Source: Symsagittifera roscoffensis
Lineage: Eukaryota > Xenacoelomorpha > Acoela > Convolutidae
DNA: 64,000 nucleotides
Assembly: GCF_963678635.1 (NCBI RefSeq)
Contig: NC_087063.1
Coordinates: 59,032,759 to 59,096,758 of the forward strand
Direction: 5' to 3'
Part shown: one piece after another, positions 35,396 to 44,042 of the stretch
Position numbering within the stretch: position 1 is the stretch's first letter
How the letters are laid out: every line of letters starts with the position of its first letter
The notes under the pieces: generated by a model
What the model was told of the DNA's origin: nothing
Database searches by the model: none
The model's input: the letters and a program-made list of their open reading frames with translations, nothing else
Position numbers and translations under genes: made by a program

Positions 35396-37246
35396 CTCGG
35401 AAGTCACCCATCGGTGCGCCAAGTTGCCTATGGGTGCGCCAGCTGCGCCAATTAGGATGTTACTACTACCCGAGGTAGCAAATGGACCGTGTCTGCGGCC
35501 AGGTCCACTTCCTCTCGTACCAGAGTTCGTTTCGCCCTTTCCTCTACCAGGCTCCATTTCGCCACTTCATAGTCTGGTTGAAGCAGATCTGAGAACAGAT
35601 GAACGACATCCTCTGGTGCGGATACAGAAACTAAAAGCTCTTCGAGAAAAACCGCAGAGTTTTGCCGTGGTTTCAGGCAGCTCTTGTAGCACGAGTGCCA
35701 GTCAGATTGACATGTTACCTCCAATTGAACATGGCAAACTAAGAGTGAGACTTTCGCAAGTAAGCATCTGAGCCTAAAACTAGCTCAAAGTCGTTATAAT
35801 CAAACTTCGATCATCCTTTTCGGGTATTTTGTAAGATCATGCCTACCTCAAGTCTAATACAGTGTGTGTCTGCGGTTGATCTTGTCAACTGGATCCATTC
35901 AGACTGGGTTATTGGCCAACAAAGAGCTTTGTTAGTTCCATCGGCTAAATCCATCGAAGGGTTCAAAAGCCAACTAGCGGATAGTTGCCAGTTTGACAGC
36001 CGAATGTATGGGTACAATTTCATTGACAAAATTTTGAAGGAACACCCCGAGGAACTGAGCTAGAAGGTACATCTTAAAGGAAAAGTAATCAGTTTGTAAA
36101 GTAATTAGTCTCCTAATAAGACTCCTAATCCATCTCCTTAAGTTTAACCTCACATTTGTGTTCAATCCTAGGAATATATACGATCAATTAAGCCAGCTGA
36201 TGTTCAAACTTTGTTCCGATCAATGCCGCCAATGTTCTGGAATATCATTGATGCTGATGCTTCCCTGTCGACGAAACTCTCTGTTCCAAGAGCAGTCAAG
36301 GTGTCGTTAGGAAAAACACATAAAAGGAAGTTGAAGAAGACAGAAGTACCGATGAAGGAGTCAATCTACCTGCTGTTATCACAGGCTGGTGCAATAACAC
36401 CCTTTCACCAGGATTTCTCCGGTACATCTATGATGTGATTTTTAGTGACAGGTTAAACAAAGTTTGGTGCACAACTTTTTTAACGAAATATATAAATATG
36501 TTCCATTTAGTTCTTTTTCCTTTAAGGATGCAAAACATTTCATTTGACGGCCCCGTCGGTCAAGTTCAAGCAGATATTCTAGGAACATCTGATGCAGCAA
36601 TCTTTGGGTTGGAAACCGATGTTTCCCGGGGATGACCCCCGCTGTGATGCAGGAGGGTGTCAGAAAGTTGATCCGACGGAGCGCCAGGCCCTTGTTATAA
36701 CAGCTGGCATGATACACATGGTTGAAACGCACTCAGAGTCAGTGGCTCTGGGTGTCAGTTTCATTCATTGTGGACACTTGCTGACGGCTGCTAGATGTTT
36801 TCGAAATGAGCGGAAAGACGGAGAGCCCTTCAGCAGCTGCTACTCTGCTTTTCCGATGTTGGCTCTGAATGAGCTTATGGTGCATCTGTGGTTAGTATTA
36901 AAGACTAAACTGATACATTTTTGTCGAAATAAATGAAAGTAGAGACATATATTTTTATAGCACCAGAGACGCGATCCCGCCGCAAAAAATAGAAGATCTG
37001 GAGGAGGTCTGGAGAATTCTGAAGGCGCACGACAAAACCTTAAATAACCACCTTGCCAGAATAATCCCAATTACTTCTGGCCGAATTTCATCCCAAATAG
37101 TGAAATACTTACTTCCGTATCACAAAAACTGCAAAACTGACCCACGATGGTGTTGGGAGAGACTGTCTATCTCTTCTTTATTCGCCAGATTTTCCTTAGT
37201 TGTTGGCTTAAAATACAAAATTATCAAAATTGAGAAGTTAAACTGA
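35286..37246 (+). pseudogene. JmjC-domain histone-demethylase-like gene (KDM2/KDM7 type) with in-frame stops
   Basis: Exons 35286-35759, 35836-36066, 36172-36451, 36527-36890 and from 36961 join with matching phases and good GT-AG sites. The JmjC core contains both first metal ligands (ITPFHQDFSGTS, the HxD), the oxoglutarate lysine in CKTFHLTAP, a Cys-containing block (DDPRCDAGGCQKVD) and the last histidine in ITAGMIHMVETHSESVALGV. The order and spacing match PHF8 and KDM2A, which are Fe(II)/2-oxoglutarate lysine demethylases. However TAG (36061-36063), TGA (36436-36438) and TAG (36580-36582) lie in frame. There are no frameshifts inside the core. It is a young pseudogene, or the stops are bypassed or are errors. 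The frame of the last exon stays open into a hairpin at 37138. Confidence 0.75.
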
Positions 37247-37400
37247 ATTTTGTCATCCCGTATACTGAAATGCTTAATTCATCCCAAAAACTCAGTTTAA
37301 CTTCTCAATTTTGATAATTTTGTATTTTAAGCCAACAACTAAGGAAAAGCTGGCGAATAAAGAAGAGATAGACAGTCTCTCCCAACACCATCGTGGGTCA
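37138..37400. repeat. Long near-perfect inverted repeat (hairpin)
   Basis: Arms 37138-37246 and 37292-37400, about 109 bp each, are reverse complements with about one mismatch (GCCAGATTTTCC against GGAAAAGCTGGC). The spacer is about 45 bp. The left arm extends the open frame of the JmjC gene to a TGA. It could be a foldback element or a recent inverted duplication of exon sequence. Confidence 0.9.
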
Positions 37401-37632
37401 TGCGGAGAATTGTCAGTGGGGGCATTGCCTGCCCAAATATCAGTCAAAAGGGCCTGAAGACTTTCTAATACCACATTTAAATATATCACCTGGACAGTTT
37501 TTAGTAATTGATATCTTAATGACTAGATTTATTAATTGGTATTTAAAAACAGTTTTTTTTTCTATAAATTGAAATATGATTCTAATTTTTAGAATGCAGT
37601 CTGAGTAACTGAATGAATTACTGAATTTCAGA

Positions 37633-37834
37633 ACACATGATGAATGCCACCGACGAAGCTGAAATGTGCCCTATCTGCTGCGACGATGAAAGGGAGATCT
37701 ATAAAATACACGATGGCGATACTGCACACAAGTTGTGTTTAAGATGCTGGATGAAAATACAAGATGAGCCTGAGCCGAATTGCCCCTTCTGTCGGCGGGA
37801 CTTGCCACCTTTCCACTCGTTCATGCACATGTAA
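37633..37834 (+). CDS. RING-type zinc finger exon
   Basis: After an acceptor (tgaatttcag) an ATG-containing frame gives 65 residues with CPICCDDEREIYKIHDGD, then AHKLCLRCW and NCPFCRRDLP. This is the C-x2-C ... H-x2-C-x2-C ... C-x2-C framework of RING ubiquitin ligases; the third cysteine, just before the His, is missing, so one zinc site may be altered. The frame ends in TAA, but a donor (CACAT|GTAACT) at the same place would join in phase with the acidic exon at 38001. It lies 3' of the JmjC gene on the same strand and may be part of the same transcript. Confidence 0.65.
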
Positions 37835-38000
37835 CTATTGCTTTTGACCTTGTTTATTGCACGTTAAATTAACTAAGCCTGGGGCCATGTGAACAACCTC
37901 TTCTTTCCACCTTTGATTACTAATTTGAACCTTCCCAATGTAAACCACAAAAGAACATCCAACCCTTCCTCCATATCGATCATGTTTTACCTTTGTTTAG

Positions 38001-38368
38001 TTCCTCTGACACGGACGAGGATACACATGACGAGGATGACGATGAGGAGGGAGGAGACTAGATCGAAGTCGATACTCCGACTCGGAGTCGGAACCGGAGC
38101 AACTGAGGAGTGTCTCCGACTTTGAACTGCTCTCGGGCAGTGACGAGCAGGAGAGCACTGCCTTGGCCGCCCTTGCGTTCTCCTACGTGCGGCGTTGCGG
38201 TCGCGGGTACGCTGTGGTTTGGGATGGGCGAGTCGAAGAGGTCTCCTAGAGTGATGACGACATGCCCTATAATTGGGCAAGCGGGCGGGGGCGCAGTCGC
38301 GGACGAGCAGCGCCGTCAGTCACCGCGACTGCAAACATGCCAGGCCGGGCCCGAGGACGCGCCAGAAC
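38001..38368 (+). CDS. Acidic then Arg/Gly-rich exon (damaged)
   Basis: The acceptor ctttgtttag at 38000 and donor CCC|GTGAGT at 38368 bound a GC-rich exon. The in-phase frame gives SSDTDEDTHDEDDDEEGGD and then TAG. One base off, the frame continues as SDSESEPEQLRSVSDFELLS and VRRCGRGYAVVWDGRVEEVS, another TAG (38248), and an RG-rich end (SGRGRSRGRAAP). The exon therefore carries a frameshift and a stop. Its phase at the donor fits the next exon at about 38479. Confidence 0.5.
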
Positions 38369-38419
38369 CCGTGAGTCATCCTAGCCTGGGGTCGGACCCT
38401 CATCGTGAAGGTTCAAAAT

Positions 38420-39752
38420 TTCAAAATAAAACACTAAAATGGTTTCTGACTAGTTTATTAGAAAACTGTTTTTTAGCCGACACTCGAAATACCGTCACAA
38501 AGCCAGTCACAAAACCAGTCATGAAAATTCAATCAGAGTTTAACCGTTTTCCACAGTCAGATTATCAGTAAGTTTCAAAAGCTCAAATTTCAAATATATT
38601 ACTAAAATAATTTATGACCAGTTCATTAGAAAACTGCTTTTTTGTTGTGCAAAACAATCGCCCTCAGTATTTTGGTGCTAAGCAAATGCCGTCACAAAGC
38701 CAGTCACAACGCCAGTCATCAGAATTCAATCAGATTTCAACCGTTTTCCACAGTCAGATTATCAGTAAGTTTCAAAAGCTTAAGTCTCAAATAAATTACT
38801 AAAACAATTTATGACCAGTTTATTGGAAAACTGTTTTTTTTTAGTGCAAAACAATCGCCCTTAGTATTTTGCGGCTAAGCAAATGCCGTCATAAAGCCAG
38901 TCACAAAGCCAGTCATCAAAATTTAATCAGAGTTCAACCGTTTTCCATAGTCAGATTATCCATAAGTTTCAAAAGCTCAAATCTCAAATTTATTACTAAA
39001 ACAATTTATGAGTAGATTTTTATTAGAAAACTGTTTTTTAGTGCAAATGCCGCCGTAGTGCATCTCAGTATATGCCTCATCAGCCATAGAGTCATATCGC
39101 CTACCCCATCAGATTATCAGTATGTTTCAAAATCTCAAATCTCAAAATATATAACTAAAATGGTTTATGACTAGTTTATTATAAAACTGTTTTTTTTTGT
39201 GCAAATACCACCGTAGTGCGTCTCAGTAGGCCTCATCATCCACAGAGTCATATCGTCCACCACATCAGGTTATCAGCATGTTTCAAAATCTCAAATATCA
39301 AAACTTATTACTAAAATGTTTTATGACCAGTTTGTTAGAAAACTGTTTTTTAAGTGCAAACAATCGCCTTTAGTACGCAATTGCACAGCTCAATTCAACT
39401 CGCAAAAGCAAAAATCGCCGGTTCAATTCAACTCGAAATCAACTCGCAAAAAACAAAACAAAGTTAACCGCTTGCTGTTTGCTCACAAAGCCAGTATAAT
39501 CAGCCATCTTAATTTCAGAAATTTAAACTAACTTTACCAAATTAATTCTTGACTAGGATTTTATTAGAAAATAGTTTTTTCAGTGCAAATTTCCGTGTCT
39601 GGCGCCGTCTCAAATTGCCGCCTCAAGTGGCCGTCTCTGATTCCGTCCCAAATTGCCGTCTCTGGTGCTACATCAAATGCTACATCAAATGCTCAGTCAG
39701 ATTCCTCTCTAAGACCCTCATTTTATCAGTATGATTATCAGAGTCACTGAAT
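38420..39752 (+). repeat. Tandem array of exon-plus-intron-like units, Q/S-rich, with terminal exon
   Basis: Five to six units of about 197 bp (first half) and about 157 bp (second half) each contain a T-rich acceptor (TTTTTTAG), a stretch encoding SQ or KPV-type repeats (for example PSQSQSQRQSSEF or TVTKPVTKPV) ending in PQSDYQ, and a donor-like GTAAGTTTC (38569 and 38766 intact; TAAG, TATG or CATG variants in later units). A last exon at about 39587-39752 reads SQIAVSGATSNATSNAQSDS and ends DYQSH. Several units contain stops, so only the first may still be coding. Confidence 0.6.
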
Positions 39753-40188
39753 AACATTCAACTACATCTGTTTCTTTCTCCATCTAAAACTGTAGATTTA
39801 GTTATATTTTACTTTTTTGCCACATAGTTATCTCTATTGCCTAGTGCTTGTTTTATTGGTGCTACAAAGTAGTTTAAACTAGATAAATTTTTAATGATAG
39901 TTATGGAACTAAAACTCCCAAGTATTTCTTCTTTTTGACTTAAGACAATTGGCTCTACTGAATCTAATTGTTATTGTTTTTCTGATCCACTCGTGTAATC
40001 TTAATTATGCGCCCAAATGATAAAAAATTTGGCTGTATAAATTAACCAAGGATAGATGCTTACACTCAAAACGGGCTAATGACGATCGAAATATTCTGGT
40101 CTACTCCACTCTTAAAAACTATAGAATTGTATCTTCGATCCTCATTTTATTAACTCACTGTTCATACTTCCTTTTCCCTTCTATAATT

Positions 40189-41402
40189 ATGTCAGAATTT
40201 TCCGGTCCAATATCAGAATTTTCTGGGTTTCAATTGATCGCTTCAATGATGAGAACCTCAAATCTACGGTTTATTTTCTTTCGCACTGTCATACAGATTA
40301 CATGGTGGGCCTTAATGAGCCTGAGCTCTTCGAAAGGTTAAAACACTATAAATTGAAAAATTATTGTCATAAAGTTTCGGCTGCTTTGTTGAGTGCATTA
40401 CCGCTTTATAGTCTTTTAACTCCATATATAATACCTCTGGATTCAGATAATGAGACAACATTGAATGTTTTATTGGGAGGGGAAAAGACTCATGCCCTAA
40501 CTGTCACTCTTATTCCTGCAGGTCACTGTCCAGGTTCAGTAATGTTCTTACTAGTTTCCATAGAAAAATCTGTCCTTTTTACTAGCGATTTCATATGGAA
40601 AGTTGGTCATACGAAGCGAATCAATCATCTTTTCGAAAGTTTACAAGAAGCTGCTGTCCATAATATTTACATCGACACAGCGGTTTGCAAAACAGATTCC
40701 AATTTCATACCTAGTAGGGAGAGTTGTCATTTAGCCATCTTTCAAGCCGTGTCCGCGTGGCTCTGTTCATTTTAAAATAATGTGGTCCATTTTTGTAACA
40801 AAACTCGCTGCGGTTATGAGTTTTTGATGAAAGAGCTTGCATTTAGATTCAACACTAAAGTTTCATTTTCATTATGTCAGAATCAATTGTACAAATTTGT
40901 TCCGTCAATGCAAAATTGGCTCACCTTAGATGGAGAAAGTACCAAAATCCATTTCTGCAAGCCGTCGTCTGCGTCTGCGAACTTAAAACTGTCTTGCCAG
41001 CCGGGCATTCCGAGTCCAGAAGTGCTTACAATCATTCCAACTGCAATGTTCTTCACTAAAAACGAGATAATGCCTGGGAGACTGGTTAAAGCCGTGTCTG
41101 AGAGAATCATTCGGTGCTGTTATTCTTCGCACTCTTCAGCTGACGAAATAATTGATTTCCTCTCGAGTCTGCAGTTCGAAAGTATTACACTTTTCGTTTG
41201 CCCGGATAAAGATACTCCACTTGACTCTGTGAAAGCTTTTATTTTGAATACGCTCAAACATCAGAATCAAAACACGTCAAACGATTCGAGTACAAAGTTG
41301 TGGAAAGAGAAAATCAAATTCAATAAGAGAGGTAAACGCAAACTTTATCTGGAGAAAATTTCAACAAACACACTAGACTACGAATACCATAGTGAGCACT
41401 AA
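40189..41402 (+). pseudogene. DCLRE1C: Artemis/SNM1-family nuclease (DCLRE1C-like), damaged
   Basis: The N-terminus MSEFSGPISEFSG is followed, one base out of frame near 40230, by VSIDRFNDENLKSTVYFLSH. The metallo-beta-lactamase motif reads HCHTDYM, where the family has HxHxDH; the last metal-binding His is Tyr. Motif GHCPGSVMFL and the Asp of FTSDF are present. The beta-CASP part follows (IYIDTAVC, IHFCKPS, CYSSHSSADEIIDFL), but TAA at 40773-40775 interrupts it just before VHFCNKTRCGYEFLMKEL. A second TAA ends the frame at 41400. Artemis opens hairpins and trims ends in non-homologous end joining. One frameshift, one internal stop and a lost metal ligand point to a pseudogene. Confidence 0.8.
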
Positions 41403-41600
41403 GATAACAAAGACGCTTTGTCGAAGGTGGAGTTTTCGAGGGAAAGGATTCAGAAACAGCACAAAGCCGAGGAGACAAGAATTTCAACAAAAACACCAGA
41501 CTATGAATACCATGGTGAGCCATTGAGACAACACAGACGCTTTGTCGAAAGTGTAGATTTCGAGGAAACGGATTCCGAAATAACAGCAAAACTGATCCAA
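41354..41600 (+). repeat. Tandem duplication of about 122 bp in the 3' part of the Artemis-like gene
   Basis: The segments 41354-41470 and 41479-41590 are similar (both encode TDYEYH-type sequence and GCTTTGTCGAA). The first copy ends in TAA while the second stays open in the same frame. Confidence 0.7.
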
Positions 41601-41718
41601 TTGCTCAAAAGTATTTTAAAACAATATTTTACTTTTCGCAGTATTATTTTTAGTTACCGCTTGTATAAGTTTTTCTTTTCAGTTTTACTTAAAGGAGGAT
41701 TTTTTAATCTAGTTTTTA

Positions 41719-41789
41719 GAGGACAATTCAGTTCAGCTCTCAAAAAATACAATCGAGCCGTCCTTTATCTCGTCTCAAATGCTGATGAG
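41719..41789 (+). CDS. Exon fragment with a TPR-like helix, cut by the gap
   Basis: After the acceptor gtttttag the frame reads RGQFSSALKKYNRAVLYLVS up to the gap. The spacing of Gly, Ala, Tyr and Leu fits the first helix pair of a tetratricopeptide repeat as in cyclophilin-40/FKBP-type co-chaperones. It is too short for assignment. Confidence 0.35.
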
Positions 41790-41989
41790 NNNNNNNNNNN
41801 NNNNNNNNNNNNNNNNNNNNNNNNNNNNNNNNNNNNNNNNNNNNNNNNNNNNNNNNNNNNNNNNNNNNNNNNNNNNNNNNNNNNNNNNNNNNNNNNNNNN
41901 NNNNNNNNNNNNNNNNNNNNNNNNNNNNNNNNNNNNNNNNNNNNNNNNNNNNNNNNNNNNNNNNNNNNNNNNNNNNNNNNNNNNNNNNN
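41790..41989. other. Assembly gap (200 N)
   Basis: Exactly 200 N, a typical placeholder length, so the true size is unknown. It separates the TPR-like exon from repeat DNA. Confidence 0.99.
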
Positions 41990-42049
41990 AAAAAAAACCG
42001 CTCAAACCGCTCAAATCTTGCTTCAAATTAGGTGAAAAATCTCGACTCG

Positions 42050-42270
42050 GGATATGTATGCGGAATCCACTAAAATTTTGTTTGTGCAATCCACTTACAT
42101 TTTGGAACATATTTAAAGACTTGTCTCTGGAATCCAGGAACATACAGACACAAAACTGTGCTCCTATCCAGTGCACAGTTTGGCCTCGTAATGAGACGAT
42201 AGCGATCGCAAGGTCACAGCAGCAGGTCCCCAGACAAAAACCGAAGACTTTACAGAAACTCAAACTAGTC
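42050..42270 (+). mobile_element. MITE-like right end joined to gypsy LTR fragment
   Basis: GCGGAATCCAC-type motifs lead to the terminal repeat CACAGTTTGGCCTCGTAATG (42174-42193), the inverse of the left end at 13088. Directly after it, AG plus 42196-42269 match the LTR segment 7432-7505 with a few substitutions. This is the counterpart of the junction at 13086-13088. Confidence 0.6.
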
Positions 42271-42322
42271 CCTATGTCAGTTTTGTTGTGGACTGCGATC
42301 CAGGAGTCATAGCAAATGGTTG

Positions 42323-42850
42323 CTATAGCTTAGTGGTACAATTACCAATGACTCTGCTTCGCAGAAGGCTCTCCAGGAAAACCCTTTCTTTATAGGGAAA
42401 CAATCTATCGCACTCTGGCCCTCCTGTCCAGCACGAAACTGCTGATCCATTGGACAGCTCGAGCTCTTTCAATATGACGTAGATGGAGTCTTTCCAGTTC
42501 ATGTAAAATTCTGTACTGAAACCCAGAAGACCAAAAGCAGAGCGGCCAGACTGCATGGTTTCGAGCCCGTCGATGAGATCTCGTCTAACTCGAGCCAGCT
42601 GTTCTTTTAGGCTGCGACATCGACTGAAGCTGGCCTGCCATGGGGGGGGGGGGGGGGGGGCAGTTAACTCTTTTAATCTAAATGGTGAAAAAATTCGCCG
42701 CAACAAGCGTGACCCAGAAGTCTTACTCGTGTCCCGGAAGTCTCTCTTTATCTCCATTTTGATAGTCTTAACTGCCTGTGCGAATCTTTCCTTCTCTGTA
42801 GACCTTGATGCCGCCAGTCGGGTTCTCACCTGTTGGCTTTCAGGGTAAGT
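42323..42850 (-). CDS. Unrecognised exon with a proline run
   Basis: On the minus strand an acceptor (agccaacag) near 42830 opens a frame of about 168 residues that starts VRTRLAASRSTEKERF, contains six prolines encoded by a 19-base G run (42642-42660 on the plus strand), then ARVRRDLIDGLETMQSGRSA and FYMNWKDSIYVILKELELS, and ends in TAG. A second open piece lies at 42979-43299 on the same strand. No domain is recognised; the long homopolymer may vary or be miscounted. Confidence 0.35.
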   Translation of the reverse strand, partial: TYPESQQVRTRLAASRSTEKERFAQAVKTIKMEIKRDFRDTSKTSGSRLLRRIFSPFRLKELTAPPPPPPWQASFSRCRSLKEQLARVRRDLIDGLETMQSGRSAFGLLGFSTEFYMNWKDSIYVILKELELSNGSAVSCWTGGPECDRLFPYKERVFLESLLRSRVIGNCTTKL

Positions 42851-43299
42851 GTCTGGCCTTCTTGATAGGCTTGCAGGCTCAACTCGGAAATGGCATCTTC
42901 AGTCCTTTCCGGAAACCTTTCGGAATTGCTCATTTAACTGCTGCCAGCATCTTCTTTAGGAAATTGTTCTTCACTTTTTCAATTGATATCCCTCCGGGTT
43001 GGATTTTGATGGACCTTCTTTGAATGCGCTCCAGTTCGCCATAATGTAAATCCAGATTCTAGGTCTAAGGCGCTCTTGTTTTTTTCATGGTTTACAGTTA
43101 GGAGATCCAAACCGGTTCCTTCGCACGTCTTCTGGCTGTCTGATGCCTGCTGTTGTGACTTATCTCTACGAGGCAAAAAAGCCGGCCAAACTGTAAGCAT
43201 GCGGGCAACTCTTACCGTGCAACTATTGACCTTAACTAATTTTGTGAAACTAAAACAGAAAAACATTTTACTCAATTCTGAACAGTTTGACTTTCTCAA

Positions 43300-44042
43300 G
43301 TTTAGATGTTGATTAACTAGGAATTTATCTTAAATTGATTAGGCATCTAAGACTTAGGATTAAAACTGGAGTATCATCGTAAACTCGTCCGCCGGCTAAA
43401 TGTGATAAGATTACAGTGATTTTTACTAAAATTATAGGATAGTAGTTAGTCGGCGGTCAGTTATCCGGACAACTTAGGCCCCCAACATTCAACTTCGCTG
43501 AGATTTTCGAGAAGTTGAAGGTTGATTAACTACTGGTGAACCCCGAAAGTTGTCCGAGGAATTGGTACTAGACTGATTTTCGAAAACTGCTGAAGTACAA
43601 CCGATAAACTGACGTTTTACTTCAGTGATTCCACGCGACGCTTCCTTCATTTATTAGTAATTTTTGGTATTTTGGGTTAGTTTCTGTCCCCGTGCGGACT
43701 TTTTTCTTGACTTTTCCTTTTGCGGGGAGTGTCTCCCACTGAAATAATTGTCGGGTTGGAAACAGTCGGCATCAACTACCAACTGCTTCATCTGACATTT
43801 AGTCACAGATTTGTCATTCCGTCTCCCATACAAAACGAAAACTTCTACAATTAAAGTTTTCAACGATTCTCATTGACGAATGGCATCAACAAAACGAATG
43901 GAACATCGACAGCCACAAAAACATGACAGAAAAATTAGAGCAACTTGAAAGTTTTAGAGCATCTCATCGACGCGTAGTAACCAGATACTAAAAAGAAGCA
44001 AACACGAGCATTCAAAATCGCGAAACTTTTGATGAAACAGAA
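43300..44042. other. Possible 5' non-coding part of the BEL element; no gene seen
   Basis: There is no domain-bearing frame. An inverted pair around 43480-43570 (AACTT...GAAGTTG) and the position just before gag are compatible with an LTR or leader, but no second LTR copy was found in the window. Confidence 0.25.

Noticed and set aside
38420-39530. CRISPR-like array from regular repeats
   Set aside because: Units repeat along their full length, with no unique spacers, and the sequence is eukaryotic.
35286-41402. Alternative genetic code with reassigned stops
   Set aside because: TAA, TAG and TGA all occur inside recognisable genes, while long intact ORFs elsewhere end normally at TAA and TGA; decay is simpler.
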